From: Arthrobacter sp. Bi26
Lineage (GTDB): Bacteria > Actinomycetota > Actinomycetes > Actinomycetales > Micrococcaceae
DNA length: 53,706 nt
Direction: 5' to 3'
NCBI RefSeq assembly: GCF_918697925.1
Contig: NZ_CAKKMF010000027.1
Span: 1-53,706, forward strand
The notes under the pieces were generated by a model. It did no database searches. It worked only from the letters and a program-made list of their open reading frames with translations, and was not told the origin of the DNA. Both the position numbers and the translations under genes were made by a program. Positions 1 through 7,772 of the stretch are shown one piece after another (the first letter of the stretch is position 1; each line of letters starts with the position of its first letter).

Positions 1-47
1 CGAGGATCAACAGGCTCAACTCCACTCATCCACCAATCAGATCGGCA

Positions 48-107
48 GAAGTGTCACCACCAAGAACCTCGGAACTGTCACCATTGACCTGACAAAGAAC
101 TGTCACC
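48..107. repeat. Three direct repeats, possible IS-end remnant
   Basis: The 11-base motif GAACTGTCACC occurs at 72-82 and 97-107, with a one-mismatch copy (GAAGTGTCACC) at 48-58. The spacing is 24 and 25 bases. Regularly spaced short direct repeats are typical of transposase-binding sites at the ends of IS21/IS481-type elements. No transposase gene lies in the window, so this would be an outer end of an element to the left. The family assignment is a guess. Confidence 0.35.
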
Positions 108-234
108 TATGTCCTGCGACATAACACTTCGGATCGGGTCGTACTGGGGCCGGACCGGATCGGATCCCTTATGTTTCCGGGACTTCCCAGTGTTGGCAAG
201 GGTTGGAATGCAGTTCGAGTCCCACCTCGGGCAC
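108..234 (+). repeat. tRNA-Leu-3'-end element, copy 1 (att-like scar)
   Basis: A palindrome (TATGTC-CTGC-GACATA, 108-123) is followed by ACACTTCGG. About 75 bases later comes a block at 204-234 that ends GTTCGAGTCCCACCTCGGGCAC. That block matches the T-loop and 3' acceptor strand expected of an actinobacterial tRNA-Leu. The 5' half of a tRNA is absent and the T-stem is not paired (GCAG against CCCAC), so this is not a working tRNA. The 31 bases of 204-234 recur exactly at 34765-34795, and a diverged inverted copy lies at 46970-47102. The best reading is the boundary of an element integrated at a tRNA-Leu 3' end. No integrase was found. Confidence 0.6.
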
Positions 235-240
235 GGCATT

Positions 241-263
241 CCCCCTCGTCAGAGGGGGTTTTT
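241..263 (+). terminator. Rho-independent terminator-like hairpin
   Basis: CCCCCTC (241-247) pairs with GAGGGGG (252-258) around a four-base loop, followed by five T residues. It sits directly after the tRNA-Leu-like 3' end, as a native tRNA terminator would. A diverged version with the same loop follows the partial repeat at 27.24 kb. Confidence 0.7.
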
Positions 264-957
264 GCTTTAACGGGTGTACATTGACCCTTGTTGGGTCCCT
301 CTGACGCTTGTCGCGGCCTGTGGCCTGGCCGCCGCGGTGGCCTGTGAAGTTGTGTGGGGTGACGGGTTCAAGTCCCTGGCTGGTGGGCCTTCCGCGCGCT
401 GTGACTGGGGTTATGCGGTTCCTCGTTCCGGTTTTGTCGGTGTGGGCAGTGGTGGCCTACACCTATTCATGGACCGGGGGAGCGGGGACTACATGACTGT
501 GACGATTGCGCTGTAGGAAGCACCGGGAGGCTGATCATAGGAACACCCGCGTACGCCGTGCGGCGCTGTTGTCCTAGCAAAGGGGGTGTGTACAGTCTCC
601 ACACTGTCGTCTGCTTTATTCGAGGACGTGACGAATTGAGTCCGATGTCAGGTTGGGCCATAAACCCTTCGATCGTGGTGCCCGTGAAGTGGTTCTTGGA
701 GCGCAACGAGACTGGGATGCGGTGTGATCTGCGGCGATAAACGGAGGCGTTTCAGCGCTGCTGCATGTCGCTCTCGGTGCCCCGCCGCGGGTATGAGGCA
801 GTCAGGCCGGCTCTCGGCTGCTGCCCGGTTGTCTCGTATCCCTAGGGATACGAGACGGGGGACGAGATCATGCCCTCGCTCCGTGGCTGGTGCATTCTTG
901 CCCTGCGACCTTAATCGACGGTCAGTCGCCTTCGTTCACCTCGTCCGACGCGTCTGG
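264..957. other. Non-coding stretch
   Basis: I see no convincing gene here. Open frames are short, lack ribosome binding sites and do not resemble known proteins. Positions up to about 420 repeat, in diverged form, at 27228-27420. A long palindrome lies at 831-856. Confidence 0.6.
831..856. promoter_or_regulatory. 26-base perfect palindrome
   Basis: GTCTCGTATCCCT is followed immediately by its exact reverse complement, with no spacer. There is no T-run after it, so an operator for a dimeric repressor is more likely than a terminator. It lies about 100 bases beyond the stop codon of the TehA/SLAC1 gene. What binds it is unknown. Confidence 0.55.
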
Positions 958-1956
958 CTATGCGCGGGCACTTCCCGTCTTCGCGGTGCGGGCGGCAATG
1001 GCGAGGGTGAAGGCTGTTGCGAGCCCGAGTATCGTCCAGGCGTAAATTTCCCAGCCGGGGAGGTTAGTTGTGGCAAGCCAGCGGATGGCGTAGTTGGTGG
1101 TCGCGCCCACGGGGAACGTAAACACCCAGAACGCTGGTGAGAAAGGCAGCTTGCGATATTGGGGGAGGAGCATGACCTGCATTAGCGCCATGATTGCCAG
1201 CACGCCGGTGAGCCCGAGTTGCACGGTCCCTACGGGTCCCGGGTGTGACACCATCCAGGCGATGTTGGCCGTTGCAGGTGCAGCCAGGTATGCGGACAGT
1301 CCAGTCTTGGCTGCTGGTGCCAGCGCGCCTCCGGTCATGAGCCGGACGGTGACGACGGTGCCCACGACAAGCCAAAAGAATACGCCGACGCCAAACGCAG
1401 CCATGGCCGCATCATGGACGTGGAGGCTTGCAAATCCGATGCTCGCAACGAAGGACCCGGCAACGACAGGCAGCAGGTAGCCGGGATGGATGGACTGCAT
1501 CGATACCCCGCCTGTCACCCAGTGGGCGAGAAGTTGTGCGGCGACGATGGCCAGGGCGGCGATGGACGCCACACACAGCCAGGCACCCCAGGGCGGCAAA
1601 TACTGGCTGTAGTGGGAGGAAAGCAGGATCCCGACGAGTGGAATAAAGGATGCGAAAGGCCCTGCCACCTCGTGCTTGAGGTCAGAACGGAATGTTCCTT
1701 TCCGCCGAAGGCCCCGGAACACGTACAGGACGGTCAGGACCAGCCACAGGGCGGTGGCTGCTCCGTAGAGAGTTTCCTCCGGCCATACCGGGGATCCGAG
1801 GGTGCCCCTTGCGGCGGACCAGGCGCCGCCCAGGCCGGCAAGCCCCAACGGTACGCCGAACCGGCTCAACTTATGCATCCCTGGCTCGGCGTGCGGAAGC
1901 AGAACAGGTTTCTGCGCCACAGGCGCCTGGGCAACAGTGGTGGCACTATGTGTCAT
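958..1956 (-). CDS. TDT/SLAC1-TehA family transporter
   Basis: 332-residue integral membrane protein of the tellurite-resistance/dicarboxylate transporter (SLAC1/TehA) family. It has about ten hydrophobic segments from residue 35 onward. The family-like opening FGVPLGLAGLGGAW (about residues 33-46) and the HPGYLLPVVAGSFVAS block near the middle support the call. Members move anions such as C4-dicarboxylates, sulfite or chloride; the substrate here cannot be read. Its ATG overlaps the stop of the upstream thioesterase gene as ATGA, so the two are probably translated together. The hydrophilic N-terminal 25 residues are unremarkable. Confidence 0.85.
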   Translation of the reverse strand: MTHSATTVAQAPVAQKPVLLPHAEPGMHKLSRFGVPLGLAGLGGAWSAARGTLGSPVWPEETLYGAATALWLVLTVLYVFRGLRRKGTFRSDLKHEVAGPFASFIPLVGILLSSHYSQYLPPWGAWLCVASIAALAIVAAQLLAHWVTGGVSMQSIHPGYLLPVVAGSFVASIGFASLHVHDAAMAAFGVGVFFWLVVGTVVTVRLMTGGALAPAAKTGLSAYLAAPATANIAWMVSHPGPVGTVQLGLTGVLAIMALMQVMLLPQYRKLPFSPAFWVFTFPVGATTNYAIRWLATTNLPGWEIYAWTILGLATAFTLAIAARTAKTGSARA

Positions 1957-2477
1957 GGTGCCAGCGCCTCCGGTTGGTGGGGAAAGACGAGGAGTGTGCT
2001 TGTGGCGGTGGCGAGGAGTTCACCTTCGGTGGTGCTGAGGCGGCCTTCTGTGAAGATGAGCCGCGAACCAGCTTTCACCACTGACCCCTCTGCTCGAAGG
2101 GCGCCCTTCCGGAGCGTGACGGGCCGCAGGTACTTCACCGCCAGGTCGATGGAGGTGTAGCCGAGACCTGCTGCCAAGGTGGTGTGTGCTGCGCAGCCGA
2201 GGGCCGTGTCAAGGAGTGTGCATGTTAGGCCGCCGTGCACCATTCCAAGGGGGTTGTAGTGGGCTTCTCCCGGCCGACACTCGAATTCGACGTGGCCATG
2301 TGTAGCTTCGACGAGATCGAATTTCATCAGGGATGCGATCGGCGGCGGCGCTATGCTGCCGTTACGGAGGCCGGAAAAGTAGTCCATACCCGACAGTAGT
2401 GGCAGCTGTTGGAGAGCTACTGCCGGGTCCATCCAGGTGAAGGTCTCCGAGCGCTCTGCGGAGGTGTTGCTTGTCAT
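1953..2477 (-). CDS. PaaI-family acyl-CoA thioesterase (hotdog fold)
   Basis: About 174 residues with the hotdog thioesterase signature NPLGMVHGGLTCTLLDTALG, the central HGG loop and helix of the PaaI/YdiI family. These enzymes hydrolyse acyl- or aryl-CoA esters. I start at the ATG at 2477; a longer frame adds 36 residues of poor quality. It is the first gene of a two-gene unit with the TehA-like transporter. The context with aromatic-type catabolic genes fits a housekeeping role in releasing stalled CoA esters, which is inference. Confidence 0.85.
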   Translation of the reverse strand: MTSNTSAERSETFTWMDPAVALQQLPLLSGMDYFSGLRNGSIAPPPIASLMKFDLVEATHGHVEFECRPGEAHYNPLGMVHGGLTCTLLDTALGCAAHTTLAAGLGYTSIDLAVKYLRPVTLRKGALRAEGSVVKAGSRLIFTEGRLSTTEGELLATATSTLLVFPHQPEALAP

Positions 2478-2508
2478 GAATGTATCTCTCTGAGTTCTTA
2501 GGAGGTCT

Positions 2509-2756
2509 TCAGGCTTTGCCGCGGTCATGCCGGCCGTTGGCTGCCAGCGCCGGGTAAAGATCGGAGATCGCACCAGAGAGGCCAAGCTTCACGCCGGCAG
2601 TGATGTCATCCACGATGACCTTGTAATCTCCCTTAGGTGGCGGGCTGTCGCATACACCTTGGCCGTGCCCCTGGCGAGGGCCTGTTCCGCGAGTTCGGGG
2701 CCGAGCCCTCCATTCGCACCCGTGACAAGGGCGACGGCACCAGACAGCAGTGGCAT
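2509..2756 (-). pseudogene. Short-chain dehydrogenase remnant
   Basis: The N-terminus reads MPLLSGAVALVTGANGGLG, a classic SDR Rossmann start. After about 40 residues the frame runs into unrelated sequence. An SDR-like C-terminus (VIVDDITAGVKLGLSGAISDLYP) then appears in another frame, ending at the TGA at 2509-2511. Around 150 central residues, including the Tyr-x-x-x-Lys site, are missing. The gene is an internally deleted, frameshifted relic between the thioesterase gene and the divergent HxlR regulator gene. Confidence 0.75.
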
Positions 2757-2882
2757 GAATTCTCCTGATCTCGGCAGGGCGCCCACGCGGTTGCTGCAGC
2801 CTTCGAAAATCAGGTTAGCTCAGTCGGTTTGAATTTCCAACTAACTTGTATGCTTATAGAACGCACTGAAAGCAGGTAAGTC

Positions 2883-3371
2883 ATGACACCAACCGATACG
2901 GCCAGGGATGCGCCCAGGGCATGCTTCATCGCAGCAGGGCTCGAGGTGCTGGGAGAGCGGTGGGCGCTGCTGGCCCTTCGGGAGATGTCCCTGGGCGTTC
3001 ATCGATTCGACCAGATAGCCCGTAACACAGGCGCCTCCCGCGACATACTGACAAGCCGGCTGCGGACGCTCGAAAGCCATGGCGTTATTGAGCGCGTCCA
3101 ATATTCCGAACACCCCCCGCGCCATGAGTACCACCTCACAATTTCCGGGGCCGAGATTGCTCCCATTCTCATCTCACTCGCAGCGTGGAGCAGTACCTGG
3201 ATGCGCGACGAGACCCCCCGCGCCTCTTACCGGCACAGTTGCGGGGCCGACCTGAAACCGGTGCTGACCTGCGCGGAATGCGGCGAGGAATTCAGACTGG
3301 GCAGTCTGATGCTGGGACCGCTTGTGTCTACGGCCGACGCGATACCGGTGGACAAGCAACGACAAATTTGA
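2883..3371 (+). CDS. HxlR-family transcriptional regulator
   Basis: 162-residue winged-helix regulator. The HxlR core is clear: a Cys near residue 14, LEVLGERWALLALREM, then RFDQIARNTGASRDILTSRLRTLE and the wing HEYHLT. The C-terminal tail carries HSCGADL followed by CAECG, a possible metal or redox site seen in a subset of HxlR proteins. It is divergent from the thioesterase/transporter unit, with the SDR relic between. It may once have controlled that unit. Confidence 0.9.
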   Translation: MTPTDTARDAPRACFIAAGLEVLGERWALLALREMSLGVHRFDQIARNTGASRDILTSRLRTLESHGVIERVQYSEHPPRHEYHLTISGAEIAPILISLAAWSSTWMRDETPRASYRHSCGADLKPVLTCAECGEEFRLGSLMLGPLVSTADAIPVDKQRQI

Positions 3372-3455
3372 AGGGCGACGACGGAACACCCCGCGGTCGT
3401 CTCCTGTAGCGGCAAACCATGGAATATCGATAAGACGTACATCAGGAGCAGATAG

Positions 3456-3986
3456 ATGTCCGGGAATCCGGCAGAGACACTGCAAATAGTTGACTTTGAA
3501 GACCCCAGAGCAACCCGTCTGCGGGATCTGCTAACAGACGAGCTCCTCGCCCGGTACGCTACCGAAGAAGAACCTCATCTTTCCGAAGCAGCGCAGACAG
3601 CGCTCTCCGTACCACCGCAAGATTTCATCGCCAGCGTCCTGGTACTTAATACCGTAGGTGAAGCCATAGGGCACGGCGCTCTCCGCCGGTTAGATGGGGA
3701 GTGGGAGGTCAAACGGGTCATTACAGACCCTGCAGCCCGAGGTATGGGCGCTGCGACCGTACTCATGGCTGAACTCGAGAGGATTGCCGCCGGTGCCGGC
3801 GCCCGTCGCGTTATCCTGCAAACCGGGGGCAAGCAGCCGGAAGCTGAAGCCTTTTACCGGAAACTTGGATACCGGCAGATACCAACTTATCCTCCCTACG
3901 AGGACGCCATCCCGACGTCGATCTGCTTTGCAAAACAGCTTCAGCCTATGAAGGACCGGCTCCCGTCCGTTCTCGGCCAGGAATAG
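3456..3986 (+). CDS. GNAT-family N-acetyltransferase
   Basis: 176 residues with a GNAT fold. The acetyl-CoA-binding motif A is VKRVITDPAARGMGAATVLM (about residues 88-107). The later segment EAEAFYRKLGYRQIP is the usual C-terminal GNAT block with the conserved Tyr. The acceptor is unknown. The gene follows the HxlR gene by about 85 bases on the same strand and may be cotranscribed. Confidence 0.9.
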   Translation: MSGNPAETLQIVDFEDPRATRLRDLLTDELLARYATEEEPHLSEAAQTALSVPPQDFIASVLVLNTVGEAIGHGALRRLDGEWEVKRVITDPAARGMGAATVLMAELERIAAGAGARRVILQTGGKQPEAEAFYRKLGYRQIPTYPPYEDAIPTSICFAKQLQPMKDRLPSVLGQE

Positions 3987-4317
3987 AGGTCCGGCCGTCG
4001 GCAGAAAAGGTCCAACTCTGACATGAGCTTTTCGTCTCGCTCGAACCACGATAGTGGACCTTTCGTAAGCTACGGCGGCGGGGCAACGGCGCAACTACGG
4101 CGCCGGCAGGAGAGTGCTTCACCCCAACTTGGCGTGACGCATGTACTGGTAGACGGTTTCCCTGGGCAATAAGACGAATCCACTCAGCCCGGAGCGCCTT
4201 GGCTCAGGCAGCTTCGGGCATCCCAATGCACTGACAGGGTACCTCCGACCTTGAAGGCCAATTTGGAGATACAGGACGCGATTACGCTCTGATGCCGGTA
4301 TGGAATGCCGAAAATAG
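3987..4317. other. Intergenic, with a possible recombinase C-terminal scrap
   Basis: No intact gene. On the minus strand, ending at the stop at 4119-4121, a short frame reads PRETVYQYMRHAKLG. This resembles the helix-turn-helix end of a serine recombinase. It is only about 25 residues long, so the assignment is weak. Nothing else is recognisable. Confidence 0.25.
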
Positions 4318-5022
4318 CTAGACCGTCGCCTTGAGGGGGACGGGCACCAGTGTCTGGAGTTCCTCGAGCGTGCAGCCGAAGGTCTCCCGCACCTGGACGC
4401 CGTCGGGTCCGGTGAGGAAGACGGCCTTGTCCGTGTAGACGCGGGTCACGCAGCCGATCCCGGTGAGCGGGTAAGTGCAGGTCTCCACGAGTTTGGACGC
4501 GCCGTCGCGGGTCAGGAGCGTCATCATGACGAAGACGTCCTTGGCGCCGGTGGCGAGGTCCATGGCGCCGCCGACGGCGGGGATCGCGTCCGGGGCGCCG
4601 GTGTGCCAGTTGGCGAGGTCGCCGGTGGCGGAAACCTGGAAGGCGCCCAGGACGCAGATGTCCAGGTGTCCGCCGCGCATGATGGCGAAGGAGTCCGCGT
4701 GGTGGAAGTAGGACGCCCCCGGCAATTCGGTGACGGGGATCTTGCCGGCGTTGATGAGGTCGCCGTCGATCTGGTCTCCGGTGGCCTCCGGGCCCATGCC
4801 GAGCATGCCGTTTTCGGTGTGGAGCGTGATGTTCTGCTCCGGCTCGAGGTAGTTCGAGACCAGGGTGGGCTGGCCGATTCCGAGGTTCACGAACGATCCG
4901 GGGGCGATGTCGCGGGCCACGAGGCGGGCGAGATCGTCACGGCCCAGCGGCTTGCCGGACGTCTGGAGATCAGCCTGGTTGCCGGGCCGGACACTCGCGT
5001 GGTCATTGGTTGGGATGCTCAT
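4318..5022 (-). CDS. pcaJ: 3-oxoadipate CoA-transferase subunit B
   Basis: 234-residue beta subunit of a succinyl-CoA:3-oxoacid CoA-transferase. FVNLGIGQPTLVSNYL leads to TENGMLGMGP (about residues 69-78), whose Glu is the residue that forms the CoA thioester in this family. GGAMDLATGAKDVFVMM is a further family block. With PcaI it would activate 3-oxoadipate using succinyl-CoA. The hydroxyquinol dioxygenase and maleylacetate reductase in the same window favour 3-oxoadipate over acetoacetate as substrate. Its start lies one base past the pcaI stop. Confidence 0.9.
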   Translation of the reverse strand: MSIPTNDHASVRPGNQADLQTSGKPLGRDDLARLVARDIAPGSFVNLGIGQPTLVSNYLEPEQNITLHTENGMLGMGPEATGDQIDGDLINAGKIPVTELPGASYFHHADSFAIMRGGHLDICVLGAFQVSATGDLANWHTGAPDAIPAVGGAMDLATGAKDVFVMMTLLTRDGASKLVETCTYPLTGIGCVTRVYTDKAVFLTGPDGVQVRETFGCTLEELQTLVPVPLKATV

Positions 5023-5023
5023 C

Positions 5024-5683
5024 TCAGGCCACCTTCACGATGCTGTTGACGTAGATGCCGGGGGTCACGATGTTTTCCGGGTCCAGGCCGCCGGTGGGGA
5101 CGATCCCGGACACCTGGGCGATGGTGTGTTTCGCGGCGGCGGCCATGATGGGGCCGAAGTTCCGCGCGGTTTTACGGTAGACCAGATTGCCCCGGCCGTC
5201 CGCCGTGAGGGCCTTGATCAGGGCGACGTCGGCGTGGATGGGGGTCTCGAACACCTGCCACTTGCCGTCCAGGAAGCGGGTTTCCTTGCCTTCGGCGAGC
5301 ATGGTGCCGTAACCGGTGGGTGTGAAGAAACCGCCGATCCCGGCGCCGGCGGCCCGGATCCGCTCGGCGAGATTTCCCTGCGGGACCAGTTCGAGCTCAA
5401 CCTCGCCGGCGCGGTACTTCGCGTCGAAATGCCAGGAATCGGACTGCCGCGGGAAGGAGCAGATCATCTTCTTCACCCGGCCTTCCTTGATCAGCAGGGC
5501 CAGGCCCTGGTCGCCCTGGCCGGCGTTGTTGTTCACCACGGTCAGGCCGGTGGCGCCGCACTCCAGCAGCGCGTCGATCAGCTCGAACGGCTGCCCGGCG
5601 TTGCCGAACCCGCCGATCATCACGGTGGAGCCGTCCTTGATGCCGGCGACTGCCTCGCCGACGGTGTCGATGAAATTCAGCAT
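5024..5683 (-). CDS. pcaI: 3-oxoadipate CoA-transferase subunit A
   Basis: 219-residue alpha subunit. Visible family blocks are GSTVMIGGFGNAGQPFELIDALL near the N-terminus, then NNNAGQGDQGLALLI, and RKTARNFGPIMAAAAKHTIAQV near the C-terminus. It lies between the thiolase gene and pcaJ in a single minus-strand operon. The pair converts 3-oxoadipate, the end product of hydroxyquinol cleavage after maleylacetate reduction, to 3-oxoadipyl-CoA. Confidence 0.9.
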   Translation of the reverse strand: MLNFIDTVGEAVAGIKDGSTVMIGGFGNAGQPFELIDALLECGATGLTVVNNNAGQGDQGLALLIKEGRVKKMICSFPRQSDSWHFDAKYRAGEVELELVPQGNLAERIRAAGAGIGGFFTPTGYGTMLAEGKETRFLDGKWQVFETPIHADVALIKALTADGRGNLVYRKTARNFGPIMAAAAKHTIAQVSGIVPTGGLDPENIVTPGIYVNSIVKVA

Positions 5684-5701
5684 CTCTCTTAGCCCTGTCC
5701 T

Positions 5702-6900
5702 CTATGCCGCATCGCGGGAAGTTACGTTTTCGAGCACGACGGCGAGGCCCTGGCCGACGCCGATGCAGATCGCGGCGACGCCCCAGCGCTGCCCGGAGGC
5801 CTGCAGGGACCGGGCCAGGGTGCCGAGGATCCGCCCGCCGGAGGCGCCGAGCGGGTGGCCCATGGCGATCGCGCCGCCGTGCCGGTTCACGATTTCCGGG
5901 TCGATGCCCCAGGCGGTGATGCAGGCCAGGGACTGCGCAGCGAACGCCTCGTTCAGTTCGACGGCGCCGACCTGGTCCCAGCCGATGCCGGCCTTGGCGA
6001 GGGCCTTGTTCGCGGCCTCGACCGGGGCGTAGCCGAAGTACTGCGGGTCGTTGCCGTGCGCGCCGCGCCCGGCGATCCGGGCCAGCGGCTCCATCCCGAG
6101 CAGCCGGCGGCGTTCTCAGAGCCGATCCAGGCGGCAGAGGCGCCGTCGTTTAGCGGGGAAGAGTTACCGGCTGTGACGGTGCCGTTCCCGGTGCGGAACA
6201 CGGTCTTGAGCCCGGCGAGCTTCTCCGCCGAGGACCCGGGACGGATCCCCTTGTCGCGGACCAGGTCCGTGCCCGGGACCGGGACGACGAGGTTGTCGTA
6301 GAAGCCCTCGTCCCACGCCGCGGCGGACAGGTTATGAGAATCCGCGGCGAACTCGTCCTGCTGCTCACGGGTCACGCCATACTTCTCCCGGAGCCGTTCG
6401 GTGGCCTCGCCCAGGGAGATGGTCCAGTCCTTCGGCATGGCCCGGTTCACCAGCCGCCAGCCCAGCGTGGTGGAGGCCAGGGTCAGGTCCCCAGCCGGGT
6501 ACGGCTTTTCGGTCTTGGGCAGCACCCACGGGGCGCGGGACATGGACTCGGCGCCCCCGACCAGCACCAGGTCGGCGTCGCCCGCGTTGATTTGGCGCGA
6601 GGCAATGATCGCCGCGTCCAGGGAGGACCCGCAAAGCCGGTTGACCGTGGTACCGGGAATGGACACCGGAAGGCCCGCGAGCAGGGTTCCCATCCGGGCG
6701 ACGTTGCGGTTTTCCTCGCCGGCGCCGTTGGCGTTGCCGAACACCACCTCATCGATCCGCTCGGGGTCCAGCGCGGGGGCGCGTTTCACGGATTCGCGGA
6801 TCACGTGCGCTGCAAGGTCATCCGGGCGGACGGCGGCGAGGCCTGAGCCCAACTTGCCGAAGGGGGTACGCACGGCGTCGTAAACAAAAGCCTGGTTCAT
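5702..6900 (-). pseudogene. pcaF: Beta-ketoadipyl-CoA thiolase, one-base frameshift
   Basis: The first 265 or so codons encode a normal thiolase start: MNQAFVYDAVRTPFGKLGSG, then TVNRLCGSSLDAA with the acylated Cys. Near 6105-6115 the frame breaks after SENAA; one C appears to be missing from the run that should encode AARLLGMEP. The C-terminal part continues in another frame with NEAFAAQS, GGAIAMGHPLGASGGR and the second active Cys in CIGVGQG. Restoring one base would give 399 residues, the usual PcaF length. The rest is intact, so this is either very recent inactivation or a sequence error. The enzyme would cleave 3-oxoadipyl-CoA to succinyl-CoA and acetyl-CoA. Confidence 0.85.
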
Positions 6901-6938
6901 GGTTCTTCCTTCGTTGGCGCGAGCAGGGGTTGCGGGGT

Positions 6939-7334
6939 CTAGGCTGCCGCGGGCTTGCGGGGAGTCGGCTGGTACGCAAGGAACTTCCAGCTCTCGCCCT
7001 CTTTTATCCATACCGAGAGTGCACTGTTGGCAAGCGTTTTGTGGGTTCCGTTGACAGTGAGGTCCGCGTTCATCTGTCCCAGTACGAGTGCGGTGTCCCC
7101 AATCAGGACGATGTCTTCGATGGGATGGTCGATCCGGTGGTACCTGTAGAAGCCCTTGCGAAGCTTTTCCAGGTAGCTGCTCAGCGTGTCACGGTCACCC
7201 AGCGAATGGGTGTACACCAGGCGCTGGTGGCATAGGCCCTCGAAGGCGTCGTAATCACCGTCGACTACGGCTTGGTAGCGCTTTGCTTCCAAGGTTTCGA
7301 TCTTGTATTTCTCGGCTGCAGTGGCGTTATCCAC
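6939..7334 (-). CDS. NTF2-like (SnoaL/DUF4440-type) protein A
   Basis: About 131 residues from a GTG start at 7334, preceded by AAGGAG. It contains DAFEGLCHQRLVYTHSLGDRD, FYRYHRIDHPIEDI and a C-terminal SWKFLAYQPTP, the layout of an NTF2/SnoaL-like cone. It is about half identical to the protein encoded at 13982-14419, with shared LCHQ-LVY-HS, YHRIDHP and LAYQPTP blocks. It heads the thiolase/CoA-transferase operon. The fold includes ketosteroid isomerases and scytalone dehydratase, so a dehydratase or isomerase role on a ring intermediate is plausible. That is inference. Confidence 0.75.
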   Translation of the reverse strand: MDNATAAEKYKIETLEAKRYQAVVDGDYDAFEGLCHQRLVYTHSLGDRDTLSSYLEKLRKGFYRYHRIDHPIEDIVLIGDTALVLGQMNADLTVNGTHKTLANSALSVWIKEGESWKFLAYQPTPRKPAAA

Positions 7335-7518
7335 GGAGCACTCTCCTTGCTTAAAGTGTTGGGGGCTATCGGCCGCCACGAGTCTGATTTCGCCCAGATG
7401 TCCCTGCCCAACGCTGCGTCTTCACGACGTTGAGCCGGGCCTTCGTTAGGGAATGCCAAACCTGAGCTGATGATTCTTGGCCCAGCCTCATTCCAAGGTA
7501 ATTGACAGCAGGGTGGCC

Positions 7519-7535
7519 GTCAACTGATAGTTGAC
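7519..7535. promoter_or_regulatory. Palindromic operator candidate
   Basis: GTCAACTGATAGTTGAC has perfect 7-base arms and a 3-base centre. It sits between the two divergent operons, about 185 bases upstream of the NTF2-like gene start. A dimeric repressor or activator of the 3-oxoadipate operon is the likely user. Which protein binds is unknown. Confidence 0.5.
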
Positions 7536-7704
7536 ACAATCCGCGCGGTCTGATTGCGCGACAGAGCCTGCGCCCAGCCTTCTCTTACCGCATATTCAAC
7601 AGAGGGACGGCCTTAATTCGCAAGAGAACGCGCTTTCTAAGGACCCCTCCATGGTGCGTTGACCGGCGACTTGAGGTTTACAGGAATGGTGCACATGTAA
7701 TCTT

Positions 7705-7737
7705 TTACTTGACACCTGTGTGTTGAATCACTTAACG
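7705..7737 (+). promoter_or_regulatory. Promoter P1 of importer A module
   Basis: TTACTTGACA at 7705-7714 holds a perfect -35 TTGACA. ATCACTT begins at 7727, with a weak TTAACG-like -10 just after. The same TTACTTGACA...ATCACTT arrangement, with one base less spacing, occurs at 15587-15614 ahead of importer B. This suggests common control of the two modules. Confidence 0.55.
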
Positions 7738-7772
7738 TCGTCCTCGAACCAATCAAACGGAATGAGGTCAAC

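Larger units (their letters stand above)
7335..7772. other. Divergent regulatory region
   Basis: No gene is apparent. The region separates the minus-strand NTF2/thiolase/CoA-transferase operon from ABC importer A. It contains a palindrome at 7519-7535 and the promoter-like sequence at 7705-7737, each listed separately. Confidence 0.6.

Noticed and set aside
204..234. Functional tRNA gene
   Set aside because: Only the T-loop and 3' acceptor side are present. The T-stem does not pair and no 5' half or anticodon arm precedes it.
274..740. Several short open frames on both strands after the first terminator
   Set aside because: They overlap each other, lack ribosome binding sites and show no family features. 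Part of the stretch is a repeated non-coding sequence.
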